Counted from the first letter of the stretch, positions 1 through 6,836 are shown. The stretch is 7,369 nt of DNA from Lachnospiraceae bacterium (GCA_021202575.1 JAJQCU010000339.1:427-7795); one strand, 5' to 3'. A program made the numbers and translations. Notes: generated by a model from the sequence alone, not told the origin.

Positions 1-1232
1 TACCGGTGTACCTGATTATATATTATCTGTTTAAAATGTACACGCCGAAGCGCACCATGCGCTTCCGCCTGGAGCTGGACACGCTGTTTGTGGCTAATAC
101 GGTGGGCATTTTCGTCCTGCTGGCTATTCTGTATCTGGCGAAGGCCCGGGATTTTTCCCGTATTATGCTGTTTTACTTTTATATCCTGAATTTTGTCTAC
201 GACGGGGGCTACCGTTATGTGCTGCGCCGTATTCTGCGCTCCATGCGGGAGAAGGGCTACAATCAGAAGCATGTGCTTTTAGTGGGCTATTCCCAGGCGG
301 CTGAGGCTTACATCGACCGGATCAGCGCCAACCCGGAGTGGGGCTACAAAATTTACGGCATCCTGGACGACCACAAAAAGAACGGCTGGACCTATAAAGG
401 CGTGTCGGTTATCGGGGAGATTGACTGCTTACAGGAAATTCTTTCCGCCAATGACCTGGACGAGATCGGCATCAGCCTTTCCCTGCAGGATTACGACCGG
501 CTGGAGGAGGTGGTAGCCTTCTGTGAAAAGAACGGCGTCCACACTAAATTTATCCCGGACTATAACCGGCTGATTCCCACAAAGCCCTATACGGAGGATT
601 TAAACGGCCTGCCGGTGATCAATATCCGCAATGTGCCGCTGACCAGTTCCGGGAACGCCTTTATGAAAAGATGTGTGGACGTGGTGGGGGCTGTCGCGGC
701 GATTATTCTGTTTTCCCCGGCTATGGCGGTCTGCGCGGTCCTGATTAAAACAGGCAGCGACGGACCGGTGATTTTTAAGCAGGAAAGGGTGGGCAGACAC
801 AATAAGCCCTTCGATATGTATAAATTCCGGACTATGGTCATGCAGACCGCGGAGGATGAGGCCAAAGGCTGGACGGTGAAGAATGATCCCAGGGTGACGC
901 CGGTGGGACGGTTTATGCGGCGCACAAGCTTAGACGAGCTGCCTCAGCTTTTCAATATTCTGAAAGGGGACATGAGCCTGGTCGGCCCTCGCCCGGAGCG
1001 GCCGCAGTTCGTGGAGAAGTTTAAGGAGGAGATTCCCCGCTATATGATCAAGCACCAGGTTCGGCCGGGCATGACCGGCTGGGCCCAGGTGAACGGCTAT
1101 CGGGGAGATACCTCCATCAGGAAGCGTATTGACTATGATATTTATTATATCGAAAACTGGACGATGCTGATGGATATTAAAATCCTGATATTAACCCTTT
1201 TCAAAGGGTTTATAAATAAGAACGCGTATTGA
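1..1232 (+). CDS. Exopolysaccharide priming polyprenyl-phosphate glycosylphosphotransferase (5' partial)
   Basis: This enzyme family transfers hexose-1-phosphate from a UDP-sugar to undecaprenyl phosphate at the inner face of the membrane, the first step of exopolysaccharide or capsule repeat-unit synthesis. The frame is open to the left edge (first full codon at base 3), so the start and the first transmembrane helices are missing. Residues are counted from the GTG at base 6. Hydrophobic stretches lie at about 27-45 and 52-66. A Rossmann-like middle domain begins at KHVLLVGYSQAAEA (88-101). The C-terminal bacterial sugar transferase domain runs from about 220 to 408: a Ser-Pro-broken re-entrant helix (ILFSPAM, 234-240), the FKQERVGRHNKPF block, YKFRTM (272-277), the likely catalytic pair D310-E311 in RRTSLDELPQLFN, SLVGPRPERP and RPGMTGWAQVNG. 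The full family length is usually about 450-480 residues, against 408 seen here. The next gene starts 31 bases downstream, which suggests an operon. The sugar donor cannot be read from the sequence. Confidence 0.93.
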   Translation, partial: PVYLIIYYLFKMYTPKRTMRFRLELDTLFVANTVGIFVLLAILYLAKARDFSRIMLFYFYILNFVYDGGYRYVLRRILRSMREKGYNQKHVLLVGYSQAAEAYIDRISANPEWGYKIYGILDDHKKNGWTYKGVSVIGEIDCLQEILSANDLDEIGISLSLQDYDRLEEVVAFCEKNGVHTKFIPDYNRLIPTKPYTEDLNGLPVINIRNVPLTSSGNAFMKRCVDVVGAVAAIILFSPAMAVCAVLIKTGSDGPVIFKQERVGRHNKPFDMYKFRTMVMQTAEDEAKGWTVKNDPRVTPVGRFMRRTSLDELPQLFNILKGDMSLVGPRPERPQFVEKFKEEIPRYMIKHQVRPGMTGWAQVNGYRGDTSIRKRIDYDIYYIENWTMLMDIKILILTLFKGFINKNAY

Positions 1233-1246
1233 AAAAAATCATTCAT

Positions 1247-1251
1247 GGAGG
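1247..1251 (+). promoter_or_regulatory. Ribosome binding site of the LCP gene
   Basis: GGAGG lies 12 bases before the ATG at 1264, slightly far but strong. The ATG at 1245 opens only a four-codon frame, and the GTG at 1256 is out of frame with the gene, so 1264 is the natural start. Confidence 0.6.
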
Positions 1252-1263
1252 AAACGTGACATC

Positions 1264-2373
1264 ATGGCACAGCGGAGCACAAACGACAGGACGGGAAAGA
1301 CTCAGAACACAAAGAAAAGAAAGAAAAAAAACAGAGCCAGGACAGCGATTATTCTGGCGGTGGAAGCGCTGGTGCTGGCGGCCATGCTGGCGGCTCTCTG
1401 GGTGGTGACCCGGGCCACGGACGAGGAGACCGGCATCCAGAAGGTGGAGATCCAGGAGGAGGACATTGTCATCAATCAGGCGGTGCAGGAGAACGAGGTG
1501 CTGCAAGGCTACTATACAGTGGCGCTGTTTGGCGTGGATTCCACAGTGGGAAACCTGACATCCAACACCAGGAGCGATACCATCATGATTGCTTCGCTGA
1601 ATCTGGATACCAAGGAAGTTCATCTGATGAGTGTGTACAGAGATACATACTTAAACCTGAGCAACGACACTTACAGCAAGTGCAATGCCGCTTACGCGAA
1701 GGGCGGACCGCAGCAGGCTATCAGTATGTGGAATATGACTCGGGCTCTGGTCATTACGGATTTTGTGTCCGTGGGCTTTAAGGGGCTTGCGGACGCGGTG
1801 GACGCTGTGGGCGGCGTCTGGATTGAGGTAGATTCCGAAGAGTTAAAGCACATCAACAATTATCAGATCGGTATTTCCGAGAATCTGAATACCTCCTACA
1901 CTCCGGTGACGGAAACCGGTTATCAGCTTCTGGACGGCATCCAGGCTACCGCTTACTGCCGGATCCGTCAGACAGCGGGAGATGATTATAAGAGAACGGA
2001 GCGCCAGAGAGAGGTGCTTCTGGCCATGCTTGACCAGGCAGAGACCATGGATATCACGACACTGACGAAGCTGGTGAACAATGTGTTCAGCTCTGTGTAT
2101 ACCTCTATTGAACTGTCGGAGATTATTTCCCTTCTCTCCGACCTGAGCTCTTACACTGTTATCGATGAGGGAGGCTTCCCCTTTGAGGAATACCGCACCA
2201 GCGCTACCATGGGGGATAATATCGGCAGCGTTGTCATCTGCACGGATCTGGAGGCCGCGGTGACCGAGTTCTATCAGCTGTTCTTTGAGGATTATGATTA
2301 TGAGCCGTCGGATGAGCTGAAGGAGATCGCCGCCCAGATTAAAGAGGATACCTCTCCTTATGTCAGCTATTAA
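1264..2373 (+). CDS. LytR-CpsA-Psr (LCP) family cell-wall polymer ligase/attenuator
   Basis: LCP proteins sit in the membrane with their domain outside and transfer lipid-linked glycopolymers (teichoic acid, capsule, other polysaccharides) to peptidoglycan. Some were first described as transcriptional attenuators. The 369-residue protein has a short, very basic cytoplasmic tail (residues 1-27, KKRKKKNRAR), one transmembrane helix (about 28-48), then a linker and the LCP domain (about 82-260). Visible hallmarks are ALFGVDS (87-93), the NTRSDTIM block (101-108), SVYRDTY (123-129), KCNAAYAKGG (139-148), the D-x-x-GGV segment (180-185) and LLDGIQATAYCRIRQ followed by D240/D241 and RTERQRE (244-250). 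These arginines and acids are those that bind the pyrophosphate and metal in characterised members. The C-terminal tail (341-352) is strongly acidic. Its place between two sugar-transfer genes supports wall attachment of the locus's polysaccharide. The gene ends 10 bases before the next ATG. Confidence 0.93.
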   Translation: MAQRSTNDRTGKTQNTKKRKKKNRARTAIILAVEALVLAAMLAALWVVTRATDEETGIQKVEIQEEDIVINQAVQENEVLQGYYTVALFGVDSTVGNLTSNTRSDTIMIASLNLDTKEVHLMSVYRDTYLNLSNDTYSKCNAAYAKGGPQQAISMWNMTRALVITDFVSVGFKGLADAVDAVGGVWIEVDSEELKHINNYQIGISENLNTSYTPVTETGYQLLDGIQATAYCRIRQTAGDDYKRTERQREVLLAMLDQAETMDITTLTKLVNNVFSSVYTSIELSEIISLLSDLSSYTVIDEGGFPFEEYRTSATMGDNIGSVVICTDLEAAVTEFYQLFFEDYDYEPSDELKEIAAQIKEDTSPYVSY

Positions 2374-2383
2374 AGAGTAAAAT

Positions 2384-3316
2384 ATGACCATTGACGTGAT
2401 GATCCCCACCTATCGGCCGGGGAGGGAATTCATTGAAATTTTAAGCCGCCTGACAAAGCAGAGCTGTCCCGTCCGGAAAATCATTCTGATCAATACGGAG
2501 GAGAGCATGCTCACGGAGCCGGTAAGAGAAGCGATCGCGAAGCTTCCGGAGGGGATGGCACAGCTTACCCATATCTCCAAAGCGGAATTTGATCACGCGG
2601 CAGTAAGGCGCCGGGGCATGGACTGCTCCGGCGCGGATTTTGTACTGTTTATGACCCAGGACGCGGTGCCGGCAAACGACAGGCTTTTAGAGGAGCTGTC
2701 CGCCATGCTTCAAAGAGATCCGCGCATTGCCGTAGCTTACGCGAGACAGCTCCCGAAGGAGAGCGCCGCCCTGACGGAGCGCTGCGGCCGGGAGTTCAAT
2801 TACCCGGACCGGGAGAGGATCAAGGGAATCGATGATCTTCCCGAGCTGGGCGTCAAGACCTTTTTCTGTTCGGATGTGTGCGCCATGTACCGCCGGGACG
2901 TGTTTTATCAGGTGGGCGGCTTTGAGGAGAGGGCGATTTTTAATGAGGATATGATTTACGCCTGTAAGGCCATGCGGGCCGGGTACCTGGTAGGCTACGC
3001 GGCCCGGGCGGAGGTGTTTCACTCCCATAATTACGGTTTTTGGGAGCAGTTCCACCGCAACTTTGACCTGGCGGTCTCCCAGGCGGACCATCCGGAGGTT
3101 TTTGGGGGAATCTCATCGGAGCAGGAGGGGATGCGCATGATCAGCCGGTCCTTTCAGTATTTCACGAGGCACAAAAAGCCCTGGGCCATTGTGCCCTTCC
3201 TGTGGCAGTGCGTGGGCCGCTACAGCGGGTATCTGCTGGGGAAGAGGTACCGGAAGCTGCCCCGGCGGGTTGTTTTGTTCTGTACCTCCAATAAGGAATA
3301 CTGGAACCGCATTTAA
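2384..3316 (+). CDS. Family 2 glycosyltransferase, rhamnosyltransferase-like
   Basis: This is probably a cytoplasmic or membrane-associated enzyme that adds a sugar, by family resemblance perhaps rhamnose, to the lipid-linked repeat unit. The 310-residue protein begins directly in a GT-A fold (MTIDVMIPTYRPG). Diagnostic blocks follow the rhamnosyltransferase-like GT2 pattern: EFDHAAVRRRG (68-78), LFMTQDAVPA (88-97, with QDA in place of a classic DxD), ARQLPKESAA (120-129), FNYP (138-141), KTFFCSDVCAMYRR (158-171), a GGF segment (178-180), FNEDM (186-190, likely catalytic acids), AGYLVGYAARAEVFHSHNYG (199-218) and the QFHRNFD segment (222-228). The start follows the previous stop by 10 bases with only a weak purine-rich site (AAGAG, 2373-2377), so translation may be coupled to the LCP gene. 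Relatives usually carry FDHGG-T-RN where this has FDHAA-V-RR. The acceptor and the exact donor are not determinable. Confidence 0.9.
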   Translation: MTIDVMIPTYRPGREFIEILSRLTKQSCPVRKIILINTEESMLTEPVREAIAKLPEGMAQLTHISKAEFDHAAVRRRGMDCSGADFVLFMTQDAVPANDRLLEELSAMLQRDPRIAVAYARQLPKESAALTERCGREFNYPDRERIKGIDDLPELGVKTFFCSDVCAMYRRDVFYQVGGFEERAIFNEDMIYACKAMRAGYLVGYAARAEVFHSHNYGFWEQFHRNFDLAVSQADHPEVFGGISSEQEGMRMISRSFQYFTRHKKPWAIVPFLWQCVGRYSGYLLGKRYRKLPRRVVLFCTSNKEYWNRI

Positions 3317-3622
3317 ATGCAAAACGGACAGCGTTTAATCTGTGAAAAAAATGTGGCTATGAATGCTTAAAAAGTGAAATACTGGTCTGATATTCGTGTG
3401 TAGATACCGGTGACATCAACCGTGAGGGTCTGTTGTGTTTATATTCCTGGCGGAATCCAGTGGGCTGAAGCTGATGGACTAAGATGTGGAAGGAAACCGG
3501 TACGGATGAAATGATGTTGGCAAAGGGAGCGCAGAACAGTGATGCTGCCACGCTCCCGATTTTTATGACACAATTTCAGCAGCCAGTCTCCTTAGAGGAG
3601 GAATTTTCTTTCTCTTATTGCT
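3317..3622. other. Gene-free spacer between the polysaccharide operon and the nuclease gene
   Basis: No frame here has a credible start, ribosome site or recognisable protein. A 12-base perfect palindrome, GCATTTAAATGC (3309-3320), spans the stop codon of the glycosyltransferase gene. The main structure is the stem-loop at 3525-3557. A small hairpin, CTCCT-TAG-AGGAG (3588-3600), lies close to the end of the opposite-strand gene. The spacer lies between the 3' ends of convergent genes, so terminators are expected here. Confidence 0.6.
3525..3564 (+). terminator. Candidate rho-independent terminator, possibly bidirectional
   Basis: The arms GGGAGCG (3525-3531) and CGCTCCC (3551-3557) pair perfectly. 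An inner CAG/CTG pair (3532-3534 with 3545-3547) shortens the loop. The + strand continues GATTTTTAT, a short U tract. It lies about 210 bases after the glycosyltransferase stop and 66 bases beyond the stop of the opposite-strand nuclease gene. On the minus strand the stem is followed only by TTTG, so + strand use is favoured. Confidence 0.5.
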
Positions 3623-4741
3623 TCATGCGCCTACAGGAGTCATATATTTGTCAGCATCCTCCTTGGTCAGGCCATATTTTTTCATGATGCGATTCCTGAT
3701 ATCAGTCGAGGGCATATCTATATCCCGGTATGCCTCGACCATGGAGTGAATTGCCATGGTGTTAGCAGCGTCTTTCAGCTCCTTTTCCCGTGCCTTAGCA
3801 GCGTCTTTCAGCTCCTTTTCCCGTGCCTTAGCGGCGTCCTTCAGCTTTTTCTCGCGTCTCTGAGCAGTTTCCCGCTCTTCCTTCCTGGCTTCTTCTTTTG
3901 CATCTTCAATAGCGTCATTCCATCCTTTACACACGTTTACCACCTCCTGTCCCGGTTCAATGTTGATCTTCACCTTTGCGCAGTCTCTGAGAACCTGCGC
4001 CGCTTTTCTGTCCATGCTTTTGAATGCGTCATCACTGTTCACAAGCTCCGCCAGCTTTTTCTTGTCCTGGGCCACTTTCATGAATTTCAGCACCTGTCCA
4101 AGATTGGTGGAGAATTTGGCGAAGTCATCATCATTCATCCTGGCCGGTTCAATCAGTAATACCTTGTAGTCCTGAATGTAGGGCAGCAGCCGTTCGTCCG
4201 GCCGGTCAAAAAGCTCCATCAGGTTCAGCGCCCCCTGCCATGGTTCTGTCCCAAAGTAGAGGCAGATGGTGATTACAGGTAAGAGACGATCCTCTTTGCG
4301 CATTCCGGACAGGAACTCATCAGATTTGCCTAAATCGCCCTTCGCCCTGTGTTTAGACCGCAGGACTTCCACCTGCTGAGCGTACTGCAGGCCATCGTAG
4401 ACAATGCTGCGTACAGCCATGGCATAGTGGACGTTGGTCTGTGCTTCAATCCCCATGATCACATAGGTACATTGGTCATTTTTCATCACACTGGCCATGC
4501 GCACCGCGTCACGGAGGCGATGGATGAATTTGCTGTTTCTTTGTCTCCTCTTCGAACGGGGATGATTCTCCATGTCGGCCCAGCTTTCGTTGAATACATT
4601 CAGGAGAAGGGCTGAGTCTACTGGTTCAAGGGCTTCCGGGTCTATGACCTGCTCTCCACCGTAAAGATAATAGTTCACTGCGTCAGCGAAGATATCCGCA
4701 TCGCTGATGTAATCTTTTGTAGAGTAGTCTGGCTGTCCCAT
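3623..4741 (-). CDS. Rpn-family PD-(D/E)XK nuclease / putative transposase
   Basis: Rpn proteins (also annotated YhgA-like or transposase_31) are DNA endonucleases that promote recombination; the cellular role of the Clostridia members is unclear. Residues are counted from an ATG at 4750. The start TKDYISDADIFADAVNYYLY (11-30) is typical of the family. A likely PD-(D/E)XK core has D81 in the HRLRDAVRM segment and the E-x-Q motif in MGIEAQTNVHYAM (E102, Q104), followed by VRSIVYDGLQYAQQVE. KEDRLLPVITICLYFG (152-167) is also characteristic. A highly charged helix with 11-residue repeats (about 278-330) joins this to a C-terminal helical domain, YRDIDM...IRNRIMKKYGLTKEDADKYM. The ATG at 4741 is preferred because AAGGA (4751-4755) is 9 bases from it but touches the ATG at 4750; this gives 372 residues rather than 375. 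It is convergent with the polysaccharide operon. The length and all core motifs suggest it is intact. Confidence 0.88.
   Translation of the reverse strand: MGQPDYSTKDYISDADIFADAVNYYLYGGEQVIDPEALEPVDSALLLNVFNESWADMENHPRSKRRQRNSKFIHRLRDAVRMASVMKNDQCTYVIMGIEAQTNVHYAMAVRSIVYDGLQYAQQVEVLRSKHRAKGDLGKSDEFLSGMRKEDRLLPVITICLYFGTEPWQGALNLMELFDRPDERLLPYIQDYKVLLIEPARMNDDDFAKFSTNLGQVLKFMKVAQDKKKLAELVNSDDAFKSMDRKAAQVLRDCAKVKINIEPGQEVVNVCKGWNDAIEDAKEEARKEERETAQRREKKLKDAAKAREKELKDAAKAREKELKDAANTMAIHSMVEAYRDIDMPSTDIRNRIMKKYGLTKEDADKYMTPVGA
3762..3866 (-). repeat. In-frame 33-bp tandem repeat in the nuclease linker
   Basis: Two 33-base units (3762-3794 and 3795-3827) are identical, and the identity continues 5 bases further. 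A third unit (3828-3860) is diverged. On the coding strand each unit encodes an 11-residue block of the type KDAAKAREKEL (about residues 301-329 of the nuclease), predicted to be a long charged helix or coiled coil. Because the unit is a multiple of three, copy changes by slippage would keep the frame and only change the linker length. Confidence 0.93.
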
Positions 4742-4750
4742 GGTACTCAT

Positions 4751-4755
4751 TCCTT
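4751..4755 (-). promoter_or_regulatory. Ribosome binding site that decides the nuclease start
   Basis: The minus strand reads AGAAAGGA just before ATGAGTACCATGGG. AAGGA is adjacent to the first ATG (4748-4750) but 9 bases from the second (4739-4741), which favours the second as the true start. Confidence 0.55.
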
Positions 4756-4787
4756 TCTGAGCACCCTGTAACTGAATTTCTGCTTAC

Positions 4788-4817
4788 ACATTAGCACAAC
4801 AAATTGAAATATTCAAT
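4788..4817 (-). promoter_or_regulatory. Candidate promoter of the nuclease gene with overlapping dyad
   Basis: The minus strand has TTGAAT (4811-4816) as a -35 box, a 17-base spacer and TAATGT (4788-4793) preceded by TG-C as a weak extended -10. The -35 lies inside the dyad ATTGAA-ATA-TTCAAT (4803-4817), which might be a repressor site. The -10 box matches the consensus at only three positions, so this is tentative. Confidence 0.3.
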
Positions 4818-4845
4818 AACAATTTATATATGTACTTAATGCTAT

Positions 4846-4873
4846 TTGTGTTTTATCATCTGTTCCATATAAG
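4846..4873 (+). promoter_or_regulatory. Candidate + strand promoter upstream of the surface-protein remnant
   Basis: TTGTGT (4846-4851) and TATAAG (4868-4873) are separated by 16 bases. The -10 matches five of six consensus bases; the -35 matches only three. It points toward the MKKK codons at 4964 and the surface-protein remnant. The -10 lies inside the dyad at 4867-4889. Confidence 0.35.
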
Positions 4874-4889
4874 GTGCTCTACCTTATAT
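4867..4889. promoter_or_regulatory. Interrupted palindrome, possible operator
   Basis: The arms ATATAAGGT (4867-4875) and ACCTTATAT (4881-4889) are perfect 9-base inverted repeats around GCTCT. There is no U tract on either side, so it is unlikely to be a terminator. Its overlap with the candidate -10 box TATAAG fits an operator for a dimeric regulator, but no regulator gene is seen in the window. Confidence 0.4.
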
Positions 4890-5002
4890 AGGCATGGGGA
4901 AGCCGATTCGTTACAGAAAATCTCAGTTTTTGTAAAAAAATGCCAGCTGTGCGGTTGTACTTTATGAAGAAAAAGTGATTTCCATAATTCCATAATGGGG
5001 AA

Positions 5003-5377
5003 GTGGTGGATTCTGAGGTATCCACTGTGAATGTGGGTGATGAATATGTGTATTACATACGGGGAGCCTCTGATGAGGAAGGATCAGAAAGCATCATCCG
5101 GATGAACTTCGATGGAAGTGATCAGACAGCTTTGATCAGCTATGACGATGTGGAATGTCTTCAGTATGTCAGGCTTTCTGATGGGCGAATTTATCTTTAT
5201 TACGAAGTGTATACAGGTGATGCGGAGGACGGCGGATTTCCGAGGCTTTATCGATACGATCCGGAGACAGGGGAGGATGAGCCTGTACTTGATACCGCAA
5301 TCGTCTGGTATAATCTGTATGACGAATATCTCTATTATGTAGAGGTACCCGGGGGCGGAATATTCAGATTACCTTGA
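5003..5377 (+). pseudogene. N-terminal fragment of a propeller/leucine-rich-repeat surface protein (DUF5050-like)
   Basis: The fragment encodes propeller-type blades of the DUF5050 kind: DEYVYYIRGASDEEG then IIRMNFDGSDQ; DGRIYLYYE then LYRYDPETGE; and DEYLYYVEVPGGG. Each has an aromatic strand followed by a D-x-D-G-like turn. The frame opens only at 4988 (FHNGEVVDSE, which resembles the beginning of such domains). The only starts are GTG codons at 5003 and 5006, with GGGGAA practically touching them. No signal peptide is encoded although relatives are exported. The frame ends at a TGA (5375-5377) just after a five-G run (5351-5355). Dropping one G gives ...YYVEVPGAEYSDYLDIRLM..., which continues smoothly into the next open frame. 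I therefore read it, together with the following entry, as one gene damaged at its 5' end and frameshifted. Confidence 0.7.
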
Positions 5378-5387
5378 CATCCGGCTG

Positions 5388-6836
5388 ATGAGAGCGGATG
5401 TTGACGGACAAAACACTGTGGCGCTTGATGAGGCTAACGGGTTGTATTATGGTTTTGTGGAAGATGAGGTAGTTATCCTTTATTCCCTGAAGACAGAGAT
5501 TGTGGTGCGTTGTGATCTGGATGGAAAGATTCTGGACAATAAGCTGGGAGACCTGCAGACGGTTCTGTATTCGAGCTGTTTCGCATATGGGGATGGCTGG
5601 ATCTACTATTCGCCCTCCTGGAGCGGTGAGCTGCACAAAGTGCTGGCGGATGGCTCCAATGATACTGTGATATATCGGGGAAGTGAGATCCTGGATATGT
5701 GCTATTATTATGGATGGCTTCTGGTAGTTACAGGAGATACACAGGAGGGCACAACCGGCTCGTTTATGATTGATAAAGACGGAAACGATAATATCATCAG
5801 TGTGGGTGCTTCCAGGACAGGGGACGGATATCTTTATGAATATAGCGATGGCGGAGTAAAACTGGTCGGATACGAGGGAGAGGAAAGTGATGTGGTGATC
5901 CCTGCTACAGTTTATGGTATGGAGGTGGTATCCGTAGAATGGTCCTCCATTCTGAATGATCAGGCCAATTTTTATATCCTGAATGAAGACGTTCAGTACA
6001 TGCTTATGAAGGAATCGGAACTTACCTGGGAGGAATCGGAGGATGGTTCGGGTGTAGTGATCACTTCCTACAGCGGGGAGGCCACGGGATCCTGTGAATG
6101 GGTAGCGATACCATCGGAAATTGATGGACAGACTGTGGTGGCGATAGGCGATGAAGCCATGCAGAACCTTGGAGTAAAGGGGATTTTCCTTCCGGAAGGG
6201 CTGGTGGAAATCGGGATGGACGCCTTCGCGGACTGTGATTCTCTGGTGAATATTATTTTCCCTGAAACACTGACAACCATTGCCCGGGGAGCGTTTGTGT
6301 TCTGCGCTTCTCTGAAGAGTGTAGTTTTACCGGATTCTCTGGAAACTCTCGGGGTGCATGCATTTGCCTTTGACACTGCACTGGAAGTGGTGTATATTCC
6401 GGCAAATTTATCGTCAGTAAGTGGCATGAATCCTTTTTACGGATGTCCGCTTCTCAGTATTTCAATATCTGATGAAAATACCTCCTTCCAGGTGATTGAT
6501 GGAGTACTTTTCACCGCAGACGGGCGGGAGCTGGTTTCCTATCCGGCAGGCAGCACCGCAACCTCTTATACGGTGCCGGAGGGGGCAAAGGTGATTGGCA
6601 ATGCTGCTTTTCACGGCGCGCAGAATCTTGAGACAGTGATACTGCCGGAGGGGCTGCAGACGGTAACTGCAAATGCCTTTATGAACTGCTCAGCACTGGA
6701 ATCCATCAACATCCCGGATAGTGTAACAACGGTTGGAGCGTTATCATTTTCCGGCTGTTCATCGCTTACGGAGATTTCTGTACCCTCCGGGGCGCAGGTC
6801 TCCGAGGATGTGGGTGTGAGTGTGACATACAGATAG
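5388..6836 (+). CDS. Propeller plus BspA-type leucine-rich-repeat protein, frameshifted C-terminal part
   Basis: This is the 482-residue continuation of the fragment upstream; the open frame actually begins at 5343. Residues 1-140 hold more propeller blades (RADVDGQN at 2-9, VRCDLDGK at 40-47, DGWIYYSP at 69-76 with LADGSN at 86-91, IDKDGN at 128-133). From about 143 come BspA-type leucine-rich repeats: two introductory segments (DVVIPATVYGMEVVSV and WVAIPSEIDGQTVVAIGDEA), then units of about 23 residues on the pattern L-x-x-I-x-LPE-x-L-x-x-I-x-x-x-AF-x-x-C (262-354 and 410-460), separated by a non-repeat insert including VIDGVLFTADGRELVSYPAG (369-388). Such proteins are usually exported and bind other molecules at the cell surface. 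The ATG at 5388 has no ribosome site and falls mid-domain, so it is probably not a true start. The repeats themselves are intact. Type is given as CDS because the frame is long and clean, but as part of the damaged gene it may not be expressed. Confidence 0.75.
   Translation: MRADVDGQNTVALDEANGLYYGFVEDEVVILYSLKTEIVVRCDLDGKILDNKLGDLQTVLYSSCFAYGDGWIYYSPSWSGELHKVLADGSNDTVIYRGSEILDMCYYYGWLLVVTGDTQEGTTGSFMIDKDGNDNIISVGASRTGDGYLYEYSDGGVKLVGYEGEESDVVIPATVYGMEVVSVEWSSILNDQANFYILNEDVQYMLMKESELTWEESEDGSGVVITSYSGEATGSCEWVAIPSEIDGQTVVAIGDEAMQNLGVKGIFLPEGLVEIGMDAFADCDSLVNIIFPETLTTIARGAFVFCASLKSVVLPDSLETLGVHAFAFDTALEVVYIPANLSSVSGMNPFYGCPLLSISISDENTSFQVIDGVLFTADGRELVSYPAGSTATSYTVPEGAKVIGNAAFHGAQNLETVILPEGLQTVTANAFMNCSALESINIPDSVTTVGALSFSGCSSLTEISVPSGAQVSEDVGVSVTYR

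Noticed and set aside
1843..2409. A 188-codon minus-strand frame opposite the LCP gene
   Set aside because: It is a shadow of a well-supported gene on the other strand, without its own motifs or ribosome site.
3309..3320. Perfect palindrome GCATTTAAATGC across the glycosyltransferase stop codon
   Set aside because: It has no loop, no U tract and AT-rich content; most likely chance or a site of no clear function.
3357..3551. A 64-codon minus-strand frame in the spacer after the polysaccharide operon
   Set aside because: No ribosome site, no recognisable family, and it includes half of the stem-loop at 3525-3557.
3762..3866. Tandem repeats considered as a CRISPR array
   Set aside because: The units abut with no spacers and translate in frame as part of a protein.
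3746..4159. A long + strand frame opposite the nuclease gene, rich in repeated Leu/Ser/Phe blocks
   Set aside because: It is the antisense image of the 33-bp repeats and the nuclease coding sequence, with no ribosome site and low-complexity content.
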